A stretch of 64,000 nt of DNA, from the NCBI GenBank assembly GCA_001792895.1, contig MARA01000013.1, positions 558,001 through 622,000 on the forward strand, read 5' to 3'. The stretch is from Lentinus brumalis. Taxonomy: Eukaryota > Basidiomycota > Agaricomycetes > Polyporales > Polyporaceae. The notes under the pieces are model-generated. The model was not told the DNA's origin and made no database searches. It saw nothing but the letters and a program-made list of their open reading frames with translations. Below, piece after piece: positions 23,301 through 34,270 of this stretch (positions are counted from its first letter, which is position 1; each line of letters opens with the position of its first letter). The position numbers were made by a program, and so were the translations under genes.

Positions 23301-23776
23301 CCAAGGGTGCGCTCCGACTGGGTACACCTACTGCCACTCCCGTCTCTCTAACAACTTCGCTACGACTGGTACGTACCAATTCGCAGCTCTTGCATCATTC
23401 ACGATGGTTACTTATCTATATGGAAGCTCAACACATACAGAAAACACCGGCCACAACATTCACGCACACAACTACCATATTCGGACCCCTACGCTCGGCT
23501 ACATCAGTAAAAAGTGCAGCGTAGGCGCATGAAAGAGGGTGGCTTACGAGGGAGAGCGCGCGTGGTCGGGTAGTGCGGACCCGACACATTATGGTCAGTG
23601 CGCGAGCTGCCTGACGCTCTCCTGACCATACTCGGTCGGCAATGAATGGTCAGACATGACTGACCGGCCATGGTCGGACCATGGTCTGGCTGATGATCAG
23701 GCGGCCGGATGCTGAGCATACCTGTCAGCTAGGACAACGGTGAGCTGGTCCTTGTAGTCTGCACCGTAGTACATAT
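23301..23776. other. Left flank of the transposon island with TGGTCAG/CTGACC repeats
   Basis: Between 23570 and 23705 there are at least eight copies, in both orientations, of GGTC-type motifs (ATGGTCAG, CTGACCAT, CGGACCATGG). They lie just past the stop of the Plavaka transposase. This pattern resembles subterminal transposase-binding repeats. The outer end and TIR of the element were not located. Confidence 0.4.
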
Positions 23777-24049
23777 CTACAAGTCTGGATAATCATACAA
23801 ACCGAATACATCATCTATGTCGGCACCTTCGAGTGCGTCCTCATCCGGCTCATCCTCGGGCAATGAGTCCTCCTCCTCTTGCCTGCCAAACCCTTCGAGT
23901 ACTCCCTCGCCGTCCTCATCCTCCTCGCCTTCCTCATCCTCCTCGCCTTCCTCCAGCTCACCGTGTGCATCATCTTCATCTTGTAGTGGTACATCCTCCC
24001 ACTCATCCTGCTCCCACATCATCTCATCCTTGTCGCCCTGGTCCTCGCC

Positions 24050-24178
24050 CTCAGCATTCTTATCCTCGCCCTCGCCCTCGCCCTCGCCCTCACCGTCCTC
24101 ACCCTCGCCCTCACCGTCCTCGCCCTCGCCTTCACCATCCTCGCCCTCGTTCTCGCCCTCACCGTCCTCTCGCCCTCA
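24050..24178. repeat. CCTCGC/ACCGTC hexamer repeat in the transposase tail
   Basis: Iterated CCTCGC and CACCGTCCT units. On the minus strand they encode a Gly-Glu-Asp-rich tract (EGEDGEGEGEG type), continuous in frame with the C-terminal acidic tail. The open frames on the other strand here are artefacts of this repeat. Confidence 0.75.
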
Positions 24179-24741
24179 CCGTCCGCGCCACTGGCACCAC
24201 GCTCGTGATCGTCCTCGTTCATGTCTTCCTCTCCGCTTGCAGTTGCAGGTGCAGGTGGGCTAGATGTTCGTCGTGAGGCAGTTCTCTCAATTCGTTCTCC
24301 TTGTTGCCGTGCTTCGTCTAAGCTGACTCCGATGCCGCAATGACCTATGCCTCCACCGTGGTAGCGCATGTACATGTCCCTGTCGACAAACCTCGTATCC
24401 ATGTCAGTACACCACAGGGAAATTGATATCTGACTGATACGTACATGCAAACATAGTATGCATTCCAGTCTTTTCCATCACCGTGCTTATTGCATTCTGC
24501 ACGTCACGCAAGCTTGGATTCGCCAAGGTAGTCGCTCGTTTGGCCCCAGGCGAACGCAGGGATCAAGTACGAAGCATGGATTACGTCTTCTGGGTTGACA
24601 AACCCAAAAGGCTCTGTGTCGTCAAGATCGTGCATGCCAACAAAGGTGATGCGAGGAAGACGGCGGTGCTGGAAGCCAAACGCATGGTCGAGATCCTGCT
24701 TGAACCAACAGACCGACAGGACGTCCATAGATTGCCACCTG

Positions 24742-24746
24742 CGTGT
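24742..24746. repeat. Target-site duplication CGTGT (left)
   Basis: Five bases directly before the left LTR, identical to 30994-30998 after the right LTR. This is the integrase footprint of the gypsy element. Confidence 0.92.
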
Positions 24747-25112
24747 TGTTACGACTGATCGTCGAGGGGGATCAGGAAAGACTCACGAGACGAGCAGGGG
24801 CGTCGACGAGCACTTGTGCAGCGAGAGCGGAGCAATGCTCGACGATCAGGGCTGGGGACAAGATGTATTGAGAGAGGTATCTACAGAGTGAAGTACAGCT
24901 TGGCTTACCTGGGGACAAGAGGTCGAAACTGAGGGTCCCCAGGTAGCGCTGGTGGTCTATATACATGAGGGAACAATAGTGTCAGAAGACAATAGCGTGA
25001 GAGACATCATGGATGAAGACAATAGCCTGAGAGGGACCATGGGAATCATGGTGATCAACAATAGGATGACTGGGAAAGGAAATGAATAGTACCGGGGAGG
25101 CTGTTCGTAACA
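24747..25112 (-). repeat. 3' LTR of the gypsy element
   Basis: 366 bp, starting TGTTACGACTG and ending GTTCGTAACA on the plus strand. It is about 99% identical to 30626-30993. Confidence 0.95.
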
Positions 25113-25127
25113 GTACCCCCCTCCCAA
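25113..25127 (-). promoter_or_regulatory. Polypurine tract of the gypsy element
   Basis: On the element sense strand the bases directly before the 3' LTR read TTGGGAGGGGGGTAC, a purine run at the expected site for plus-strand priming. Confidence 0.75.
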
Positions 25128-25143
25128 GGGTCGTGTCCGCACG

Positions 25144-26570
25144 ACTAACAGTGGGATGTTGGGTGTTGCGCGTAGAATTCCATAACCCGCTGTGGAGCGT
25201 GGGTCAGGTTTCTGCAGGCTCCCAGCTGTCGTGTTCGGGACCCCATCCCTTCCACCGTACGAGGTACTGGAGCTTCCTTCCTCGTCCGTAGCGGCGAGAC
25301 TCCAGCACCCGTTCAACTTCGTACTCCTCTTCTCCTTCCACTTCAATCGGTGCAGGCTCTGGTGGGTGCCGGCCCGGCAGGGAGCTGTGCTTGTGTGGCA
25401 GCAGCAGCGACACATGGAAGACTGGATGGATGGGTAGGTCTTTTGGTAGACGGAGTTCATAGGCAAGGTTGCCAACTCGGCGTACCACTGGATAGGGACC
25501 TGCATACCTGTCCACCAACTTCCGAGGCATTCCTGTGACTCGCAGGTTGCGAGTGTCCAGCCACACCTTCTGACCTGGCTCAAAGACCGGAGTGTCTCGA
25601 GCATGCTGGTCAAAGTGTGCCTTATGTGTTCCGCAGTGAGCGTCAAGGCTGCAGTTGCATCCTCCCGGGCCCGTCGGAGTTCCTCGCGACGACTGTCCGC
25701 TGCAGGAACCTCAGTGGGTAGCATTGGATGTGGAACTGTGGCTCGAACCCATAGAGCAGGTAGAAGGGTGAATACCCCGTAGAGGAGTGGACATGAGAGT
25801 TGAACGCAAACTCTGCAATGGGCAACCACTGCACCCAGTCGTCTCGGCGGCGTGAGCAGAACATCCGCAAGTAGGCTTCCACCTCCTGGTTCCACCTCTC
25901 TGACTGTCCGTCGGTCTGGGGGTGGTACGCAGTGGACAGTGCACTCTCAATGCCGAGACCCTTAAGAATGGCACGGAAGAGCTTGCTGGCGAACTGGGGG
26001 CCACGGTCGGAGATGATCTTTCGTGGTAGTCCATGGAGGCGGAAATACTCCCGTATGAAGTTGTTCGCCGCACCCTCGGCATCGATCTCGTCTCGACATG
26101 GAATGAGATGCACTAGCTTCGCATGCCGTCCGCAATGAGCTGCAGCGCGTTGTACCCATCAACCTCTGGTAGGCCGGTGATGAAGTCACAGGTCACAACC
26201 TGACCGGGCCGTCTGGGATCTCGTTTGGCTGCAGCTGACCGTGCCGTTTGCCATGGATTGGCTTGCCTCGTCGACAGGTGTCACAGGTCTCAACATAGTT
26301 TTTGATGAACTGTGTCATACCCGGCCACCAGTAGTTGCGGCTTACTAGCTCAATGGTCTTCCACTGGCCTGGGTGCCCGCGGGTGGTAGGTCGTGGTGCA
26401 GGCGAACAATATCTGCCCGTAGTGCGCGATCGTTGGGGACGTAGACCTTGCCCGATAGAGGAGAAGACCTTGCTCGATGTTCCAGTCCACCAGATCATTC
26501 TGCAGCCGTGCTGGCCCGAGTTGTTCCACCTTGCGCAGTGCCTCTGCCACCTCTTTCTCGCGGTCTCCAC
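25144..26570 (-). pseudogene. Gypsy integrase with C-terminal chromodomain (frameshifted)
   Basis: The HHCC zinc region lies at about 26240-26400 ([20 protein letters not shown], then [13 protein letters not shown]). The catalytic core follows: first Asp in DFITGLPEVDG (about 26150), second in IISDRGPQFAS (about 26005-26035), and Glu in DGQSERWNQEVEAY (about 25880-25920). A GPYPV-type linker leads to the chromodomain (25210-25332), with EYEVERVLES and YLVRWKGWGPEHDSWEPAE showing the aromatic cage and WKGW signature. The chromodomain tethers integration complexes to modified histones in characterised chromoviruses. The segments lie in different frames. A missing base after WEPAE cuts off the last 20 or so residues, which otherwise run to a TAG just before the polypurine tract. 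Confidence 0.88.
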
Positions 26571-28340
26571 ACTCTCGGATCCGGCAGAAGTGACTTCTCC
26601 GGTACAAGGGCCAGATGTCCACGTCTAGCAGCCAGAGAGCGGAAGTGACTAGGCTGTAGCACCGTGCGACCTTGGTTGTCATCTGCGTCATCTCGCTGGT
26701 GGTCAGGGCGACGGGATAGTGCATCTGCTCGACCGTTAGATGTGCCCGGTTTGTGCGTGATGACGAAGTCAAAACGAGAGAGGTAGAGAGCCCATCGAGC
26801 CTGCCGTCTGGTGAGGTTCTGCGCCGTACGCCAGTATTCAAGATTCTTGTGATCTGACTGAATCTCGAATGTACTGGGCAGTCCTTCGAGGTAGTGGCGC
26901 CACGCCTGGAGGGACGAATGATTGCGAGCATCTCTTTGTCATAGATCTCGTAGTTGCGCTCAGCATCATTCATGGATTCGGAGTGGAAGGCGATCGGGTG
27001 CCACTTTCCATCCTCCCCCTCCTGCGACAGCACCGCTCCTGTGGCAAACCCAGAGGCGTCGACTTCCACTGTGTGGGACGGTCCGGGTCGTAGATGCGGA
27101 GTACGGGACTTGTCAGGAAGCACTGCTTCAGCTCCTCAAATGCCCGCTGCTCCTCCTCTCCCCATTGCCAAGGGACATTGCCGGTCAGCCTGTCTAGAGG
27201 CTTGCAGATGGCGCTGAAGTTCCGGATGAAGCGACGATAGAAGTTCGCAAAGCCGCGAAACTTCCTGATGTCTGACACATTGCGGGGAACTGGCCAGTCT
27301 GCGATGCCCTTGACCTTCACCGGGTCCATCTCGACCTGGTTCTCGGACACGAACATCCCGAGGTACTCCACTTTGGTCTGCTCGAATTCGCACTTCTCTG
27401 GTTTACAGAACAGGTCATGCTCCTTCAGACGCTTCAGGACCTCTCGGACAAGGGTGCGATGTTCAGCAAGGTCATTCGTAAAGATGAGGATGTCGTCGAG
27501 ATAGACGGTGACCTTGCCAAGAACGATGAGGTCCTTGAAGATGTCGTTCATGAATGCAGAGAAGGTGCTGGGGGAGTTGGCCAGACCAAAGAACATGACT
27601 GTGGGCTCATAGAGTCCCCGGTTGGTCACGAAGGCCGCTTTCCACTCGTCGCCTGTCTTTATGCGAACGTTGTTGTACCCCCAGCGAATGTCGAGCTTCG
27701 TGAAGTACTTGGCCTTCTTGAGTCGATCCATCAGTTCCGAAACCAGCGGCAGCGGGTAACGGTTCTTAATGGTGATGTCGTTCAGCCTCCGATAGTCCTG
27801 CACAGGGCGAAGACTGCCATCCTTCTTTTTGACGAAGAAGAAGGGGAGGACATCGGTGACTTCGACTCACGAATGTAACCCTTGGCCAGGTTCTCTTCAA
27901 GAAACTTATCAAGCTCGACTTGCTCGTTCGGGGATAGAGGGTACACCTTGGAGTGGAACATCTTGGCATGGGAACCAGCTCAATAGCATGATCATAGGGG
28001 CGATGGTTGGGCAACCGTTCTGACGCCTCCTTTGAAAACACACTAAGGTACTCATGGTAGTGTTCCGGCACCAGTTGTTCGATAGGACGAGCTGGCCCCC
28101 GTTTCTGGTACTCCTGTTCCGCGAGCTCCTGGGAATAGGTATGGCTCGCAGAGACAAAGAGTTGAGGAGCGCCTTGTAGGCTGCGCCCCTCCATCCAGGC
28201 ATCCAGAAGGGTTTGCTCAGATCCATCCCACTCCTCCTCGTTCGGCAATGGTGGCTCATTAATGTCCTCCACCTCTTCGACCATCACCGCTGCACACACC
28301 CTGCCAATCTTCTTGGCCTTCCGGACCCGATCTGAACGTG
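26571..28340 (-). pseudogene. Gypsy reverse transcriptase and RNase H (frameshifted)
   Basis: The RT core at 26970-27803 starts [19 protein letters not shown] and includes FTKLDIRWGYNNVRI, the catalytic YLDD (27492-27503) and LGMFVSENQVEMDPVKVKGI. RNase H follows in another frame: VEVDASGFATGAVLSQ (about 27030-27080) and YEIYDKEMLAI (about 26930). The pre-RT linker (27766-28377) has [11 protein letters not shown] near 27985. Single-base shifts break the frame near 27970, 27860 and 27085, and again within RNase H near 26900. In each of the first three cases one extra base in a short repeat (for example CCCC or CACA) would restore the family sequence. Confidence 0.85.
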
Positions 28341-28373
28341 AACGCGCCGTGAGCCTGACCTCCGTATCACGCG

Positions 28374-28886
28374 TCACAGTTGCAGCAGGTTCCGGTGCCT
28401 TCTTACTAGCATGGCATGTTGAAGGGCAGCGGGATAGGCGCAGCGAGCCACGTTCCCAGTCAATCTCCGGATTGTGTTCGCGCAGCCAGTCAAGGCCATG
28501 ATCACATCCTCGTCACCTACGTCTGTCACCATAAACACCACCTGCTCCTGGTGGTCCCCGATCGTCATCCCTAGCACGGCTACCTCTGCAATCGTGCCAT
28601 CGCGGTTCTCTGTACCGTCGATGTTGTATAAACGGATGGGGGATGCTAGCTTCCGCGTAGCAACACGGTTCTCCTCCACAAACCGTCGATGCAAAAACTT
28701 TGTAGTGGCCCCACTGTCAACCATGGCCACCACATCCTTCTCTCGCCGCTTGCCGCTCAGTCGTACTGGGATGTGGAAGTGTTGTCCATCATGATTGAGC
28801 TCATAAATAAACGACGATCCCAGTACAGCATAACGACTATTGGTACATGAGCGTGCGCGCGCGGCATCTAGCGCAGCTCGAATCAA
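28374..28886 (-). pseudogene. Gypsy aspartic protease
   Basis: The catalytic motif DSGATT (Asp at 28716-28718) lies in a typical context (VVAMVDSGATTKFLHRRFVE). It is followed by the second strand-loop region, LYNIDGTENRDG and VFMVTDVGDEDVIM. The frame enters from gag by a -1 shift at GGGTTTT (28886-28892). It is lost near 28498 where one G seems missing; the downstream frame then encodes the expected DWLREHNPEIDW and runs into the RT linker. Confidence 0.85.
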
Positions 28887-29715
28887 AAACCCTCCTTCTC
28901 CTTCATCGTCGTCAGCGTGGCAATGCGCTCCTCCAGTGCCTTGAGCTGCAACTGAAGGGCGACCACCTCATCCGACGTCGTGGAGGATGATGAGGAGGCT
29001 GCGGCGCGTTGACCGCCTTTCCTCTCCGGGCATTGGGCAGCCCTGTGACCGTTTCGTCCGCAGACGAAGCAACCGGTGGGACCGGAGGTAGGAGGACGTT
29101 CCTTATTCGCGCTACCTTCTCGCCGCGTTTTGGGAACTTCCCGGTGCGAGGTCGCTCCTCTGACCGTCGTGCCAGGTGCTGGTCCATCTGCAAGGCAACC
29201 GTCTGCATCTTGACAAGGGTAGAGATGTCGTGAGCAGTGGTGGCGAACTCGTCCTTGATGCGATAGGGGAGTCCTTCACGGTAGCGCTCGCGCTTGTCGT
29301 CATCGGAGAACCCAGTCCGAGCAGCCACCGCATTGAACTCAGCAGTGTACTCCTTGACCGTGCCAAGCCTGTGCGAAGCCTTGCAAAGCTTGACCAGCTC
29401 AGCAGTGGCTGCCTCCTTGTCATCTACGGCGCAGAAGTGGGCCTTGAACGCATCTTCGAATGCAGCGACATCCGCCCAAGGAGTAGTTGTGGCTGCCGTG
29501 ATGATATGCGGCCCGGCCCAGCTTGCAGCATCGCCTGTGAGGCGGTTCAAGACGACCATCCAGATCAGGTTCGCGCCTACTCCTGCCCTGGTGGCAACTC
29601 CGTGATAGGCTTTGGCGCTGCTGATGAAGGTGAGGCCTTCCTGAGCATTCTTGCCATCGTACTCTCGAGGCAGTAGAACCGGCAGGAGCTTGGTGACGTC
29701 AAAAGGAGCCGTCAT
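28883..29715 (-). pseudogene. Gypsy Gag (capsid and nucleocapsid), one frameshift
   Basis: Start ATG at 29713-29715. The capsid part reads MTAPFDVTKLLPVLLPREYD and includes DDKRERYREGLPYRIKDEFA, matching the retrotransposon gag family. The CCHC zinc knuckle CFVCGRNGHRAAQC lies at 29030-29071 but in a different frame. One A missing from AAAA near 29130-29135 accounts for the shift. In the corrected frame the protein continues through a Ser-rich and helical segment (LQLQLKALEERIATLTTM) to a TGA at 28883-28885 beside the slippery site. Gag packages the element RNA in cytoplasmic particles. Confidence 0.88.
28886..28892 (-). promoter_or_regulatory. Putative -1 ribosomal frameshift site GGGTTTT
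   Basis: On the sense strand the zinc-knuckle gag frame reads GAG GGT TTT TGA, so G GGT TTT is a perfect X XXY YYZ heptamer directly before the gag stop. A -1 slip gives GGG TTT TTG and enters the protease frame exactly. No downstream pseudoknot was checked. Confidence 0.6.
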
Positions 29716-30612
29716 GGTGGGGAGAGTGGGGGTGATGGGTGGTGGTGTGGTGGGGTGCGAGGAGCCTTGCGACGGAGCACTAGGGGTAGTCGTCCGTGAA
29801 GGATTCCGTGGAGGAAGAGGTGGTGGGGAAGTCCAAGGCGGGGAGTTGAGGACGATGTCAGGTTGTCGTCCCTCCGGCTGGGACTGAGGGGGCAGTACCG
29901 AGGTGGTGGCAACTGGACTGAAGGATCCTGATGCTCGACGTGCTCGACGTTGCAGACGCTCGCTGGCAAGGACGAGCGCAGTGGGGAGAGGGATCCGGGA
30001 TCCACCGAGTGGGGACTCAGTGGGAGGGGTGTTGGTGCGGCTAGGGAGACGGCTCGGCGGGCGGGTACCTGGTCTGCTTGACGAAAGGCGGACTGCCTCA
30101 CGTAGGGGGCGTCCACTAGCAGTGGTAGTAGCAACCGGTTGTGTCAGTCGCTGGCGGATCTGCTCCTCCTGTTCAGGTGTGGGATAGACGTAGATATGGA
30201 GGTCGGTCCAGACTGGTGCGTCTGATGCCCAGGTAGGTAGTCGCTCTGGACAAGGTTGCTGATCACAGATGTACCACGTTTGATCAGTGCCGCGCCAGTG
30301 ATGATCTTCTACCGCACTTGAATGAAAGGCGTGGTTGTAGGGGGCACAAGAGGGACGGGGCTGATCCGGTGGGGGCTGATCCAGTGTGTAGAGGTCGACA
30401 TCAGGTAGAACACGAGTTCACCTGACCTTCGCCTGTCAGTGGACCTCAGAGTCTTACTGGACAGCGGTGGGGGTCCAGGAGGGTAGTACTGCGCACGTAG
30501 GTTGTAGAACCAACAGCGACAGATACAGCTCAACACCGAGCGCGTGGTTATAGAACCAGCAATCAACCGGTGGAGGGTGGGGAAGGGGGGAGTACGCCAG
30601 TGCTCATGTTGA

Positions 30613-30623
30613 AGTTTCGACCT
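30613..30623 (-). promoter_or_regulatory. Self-complementary primer binding site
   Basis: On the sense strand AGGTCGAAACT lies two bases inside the 5' LTR. It is the exact complement of AGTTTCGACCT in the LTR (30799-30809), which sits at the presumed 5' end of the transcript. This is the geometry of Tf1-type self-priming, where the mRNA 5' end folds back to prime reverse transcription. I found no match to a tRNA 3' end such as the initiator-Met TGGTATCAGAGC. Confidence 0.75.
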
Positions 30624-30625
30624 AA

Positions 30626-30993
30626 TGTTACGACTGATCGTCGAGGGGGATCAGGAAAGACTCACGAGACGAGCAGGGGCATCGACGAGCACTTGTGCAG
30701 CAAGAGCGGAGCAATGCTCGACGATCAGGGCTGGGGACAAGATGTATTGAGAGAGGTATCTACAGAGTGAAGTACAGCTTGGCTTACCTGGGGACAAGAG
30801 GTCGAAACTGAGGGTCCCCAGGTAGCTCTGGTGGTCTTATATACATGAGGGAACAATAGTGTCAGAAGACAATAGCGTGAGAGACATCATGGATGAAGAC
30901 AATAGCCTGAGAGGGACCATGGGAATCATGGTGATCAAACAATAGGATGACTGGGAAAGGAAATGAATAGTACCGGGGAGGCTGTTCGTAACA
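30626..30993 (-). repeat. 5' LTR of the gypsy element
   Basis: 368 bp, TG...CA ends. It contains the promoter and the presumed transcription start. Confidence 0.95.
30836..30843 (-). promoter_or_regulatory. TATA box of the 5' LTR
   Basis: The sense strand reads TATATAAG beginning 34 bases before AGTTTCGACCT (30809), so a TATA-directed start at that sequence would place the self-primer at the RNA 5' end. Confidence 0.65.
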
Positions 30994-30998
30994 CGTGT
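30994..30998. repeat. Target-site duplication CGTGT (right)
   Basis: Matches 24742-24746. Confidence 0.92.
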
Positions 30999-33900
30999 GG
31001 CGCGCGTGGCGCCTGGTCCGGTGTAGCACACACGGACGTGGAAGACGTCGAGGACGCGCGCGTACCAGTAAGGGTGATTCTTACTGTCATCTCCGCCTGC
31101 CATGAGCATGATGTCGGGGTGCGTACGCGGGTTGATGGAGTCCTGATCGCGGCGCATGTCGTACGTACTATGGTGGAAGCGGATGACTTTGTGAGGGTAG
31201 AGGCGGTTCTCGTATATCTCGAGGCCCGCTTGCTGTTCCCGAGTGAAGAAGTCCTGGTCACTATCAAGCACGCGACGAAGGAGATGGTCGCGCAGCCGAG
31301 GCAAGTATCCCTGACGAGCGCAGAAGTCAGCACGGGTATGAATGGGATTATTTGATTGTAGGGTTGTTACCTTCGCAACAGGATCATCGCTGTTCTTCTC
31401 GACAAATGCGTAAACATTCACAGGTGCACGCTGGGACGCTGAGACCTCATAGTGCACAGCTGGAGGAGTAGGTGGCTGCACATCGCCCTGGCGACGGTCA
31501 GCGGCCTCCTTGACGCAGTGCTCGAAAGCCTCATCGAGTTCTCTCTTGGCATTCACGTTCTCCAGCTTCTGTTCCCACCGTGGTGTAAATGTCGGGTCAT
31601 GCCGTCATAGGTCTGCCAAGATGGCGCGCCTACGCAGCTTCATCGTGATCTGGAAGGCGAACGTGATCTTGTTAGTCCGCGCGTAGAAGCGCTTCACATG
31701 TCAATGCTCGAGCTCTCCCTGTCAGGCTTCCAGTCAATCACTGGCATCTCAGCATGCCCAGATAGTGAGATATACTCACCACTTGCGTGGTCCAATTGTC
31801 GGATGTTCCGCAGCGCTTGATGTATTGGCAGTAGTCCCCGAGAACATGATACTTGTACGTGTTGAGCACGTTGAACGGCTTGGCCTTTGTGCCCATGTCT
31901 GCAGCCTTGTCCGGATCGCATGCTTGGTCCCGTCGCACTCGAGCTTGGGCTTCTGTCGGGGTCTCTCGGGTGTCGCAGTTGGGACATACTTCAGTGTCAA
32001 ACTGGCGCATAGCGGCGTAGAGATGTCGTGTTGCACTGCCGAGGTTATCGAGGGTGATCTCATGATGTGCGCGGAGCTTCACGAGGGCGTGCCAGTTTGC
32101 TAGTTCGAATAGCAAGTCCATAACATTCTCTTCATCTCCGAGAGGGAGAAGGCCTTTGTATGCGGGTATGATGGTCTACGCAAACATTGAGTGTGAGTCA
32201 GTATGAGAACAGTGAGACACTGAGCATGATCACAAACCATCAAGAAAGTTTCGTAGTCGCGAGCGGCCAGTTTCTTCCGAGCTGAGACATCATTCCAGAA
32301 CCGTCTGATGTGGTCCCGACCAAAGGTTGGCATCATGCGCATCCTGAACATGTCAGACAGTTAGCAGGCTAGCGAGTATCAGTAATCGGAGCACACCTTC
32401 TGTTAAACTCGTTGATGTGACGTCTATCACGCACAGCCAGGATGCGCATAAGGTGGTTGAATACTCCCTTCCAGACACCCAGCTCGAACTCATGCATCAG
32501 GTCGGGTGCAAAGAGTTCGTAGCAGTTGGTGCCAAACTCAGACAGTTTCTCCGAGAACGCGCTCTAAACCACTCCAATCAGCCATCAGCCAAACAGTAAG
32601 CTCGCAAGTGATCTGACCTGGATTGGATTCAGGGACCCGTGCTGCAGGAGCTCGGTGACATGCTCGTTGCCGAGTGACCAGCCCCGGAACACGTAGCGCC
32701 ATGCGCGTGTGATGACCTCACGCAGTGCGTGGTTATCTACGCATTTGTTCGCTCTTCGTCGATCATCGGCTTCAGTGCCAGCAGCACTCATCTGGCTTCT
32801 CTCGATGTAGCACCGTGGACAGATATGCTTGGCGAAAGGATGAAGGGCGAGCACCAGAATCCTACACCATCATCAGCGTGCATTCATAAAACACTGCCTG
32901 TACTCACTTCTCTGGAAAGTCCGCCGAGTACGTGAATACTCACGGAAACACGCGGTGGACGACTCCATCGCCACAGGTAATCAGGATGCCCTTGCGACAT
33001 GCGCGCACAAAGTCGTCGTCCAAGAGCAACTTCCAGATCTGTTGGAAGAGCTCCCACTTGCAGAACGTCTTCGTCTTGCAGGGTGCGGGCCTTCCAAAAG
33101 TGTCTTGATACCACTCCGCAAAGCCGTCTGCAAGCTGTACGAAGCACATGATCAGCCACATCCCGAGTTAGGAGCAAAAGACGACCACTCACATCAGGGA
33201 CGTAGGCCAGATGTTGTGCCGCAAACTCCGTGGGGCGCCCACTTCGACAAATTTCCGAAGTATATGTAGATTGGCCAAAGGTGCGCCGTGCCGAAACTTA
33301 ATAGATGTGTCGCGTCGGACCAGATGAGCAAGGGCAATATGACATACTCAACGTTCAGGTCATCACTCGGGACATGGGGCTGTTGGCGCAACTTGGCCTC
33401 CTCATCGAGCATGGCGCTGGAATTGTAGCAGTCGGTCCACACTCGGATAGGATCAGGAAGTGGAGATGCATCGGACGGGGCAGGACCGGGCGAGGGAGAG
33501 GTGTTCGATGGGGCAGGACCGGGCGAAGGAGAGGTTTTTGATGGGGCAGGACTGGGCGAAGGAGGAGGATGGGGCTCGGCAGCGAATGATGGAGTTGCTT
33601 CCGCTGGCTGCGTGGCCTTGGGTGCGGCAGGAGGAGGGTTCCACCACATCTCATGCCCGACCCAATGGTACTTGTCCTTGAAGCGGGAGAACGGATCTGC
33701 GACAACCGAATTGACAAGGTCGATAAGCCGCCGGAAGACAAGGCCATTGACACGGAACCTCGGGGCCTCCGCCTCGGTTTTGGTCCGGCAATTGGCCTTG
33801 GGGACTGGAATCTCGAGCGGTGTGTCCTTGCGCCACCCATCCTCTCCTGAGAAGACGCCATCTGGAGGGCGGTAGGTATCCAGCAGCTCTTCTGCCTTGC

Positions 33901-34198
33901 GGGCATTGAATCCGCGTAGATCCTCGGGCTGGAAGCCCGGAGACGTGATGACGTGCACCATGTCGTCAAAATCGCCTCGCAAATGGGTGTCGGAACGCCC
34001 GTAGTAATGGTCGACAAGGTGAAACTGCGAACAGTTCGCGAACGGGCCGTGAGCGTGCGGGGTTGGGGACTCGCGAGACTCTGAGCTGTCCGTGTCATCG
34101 GGGTGTTCTTCGTCTGGGTCGAGGCTCACAGCCAAGGCTCGGGTCATCCAATAGATGCTCTTGTACTGGAGCTCCGGGCATGCTGCCGTTCATGCTGC

Positions 34199-34270
34199 CG
34201 GTCGTGACGGTCCTGCTGCCGGTCGTGACGGTCCTGCTGCCGGTCGTGACGGTCCTGCTGACGGTCCTGC
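34199..34270 (-). repeat. 21-bp tandem repeat in the Plavaka gene
   Basis: Three full copies and a partial copy of CCGGTCGTGACGGTCCTGCTG, encoding GPSRPAA repeats on the minus strand in the Pro/acidic linker of the transposase. Confidence 0.8.

Larger units (their letters stand above)
24747..30993 (-). mobile_element. Chromodomain Ty3/gypsy retrotransposon (chromovirus), near-complete
   Basis: A 6,247-bp element with 366/368-bp LTRs (24747-25112 and 30626-30993), TGTTACGA...TCGTAACA termini and a 5-bp target duplication CGTGT. Sense is the minus strand. In order: 5' LTR, self-priming PBS, leader of about 0.9 kb, gag with a CCHC knuckle, aspartic protease, reverse transcriptase (YLDD), RNase H, integrase with HHCC finger and DDE core, chromodomain, polypurine tract and 3' LTR. 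The LTRs differ by only three substitutions and two single-base indels, implying recent insertion, yet gag-pol is broken by at least six single-base shifts. Confidence 0.95.

Noticed and set aside
23817..24263. Long plus-strand Ser/Pro-rich frames
   Set aside because: They are antisense shadows of the CCTCGC repeat that encodes the acidic tail of the Plavaka transposase on the minus strand.
29712..30134. Upstream open frame overlapping the gag ATG
   Set aside because: It has no ATG start and is a proline-rich reading of the GC-rich leader; kept as leader sequence only.
34199..34270. CRISPR-like regularly spaced repeat
   Set aside because: The 21-bp units are directly tandem without spacers, in a eukaryotic coding exon.
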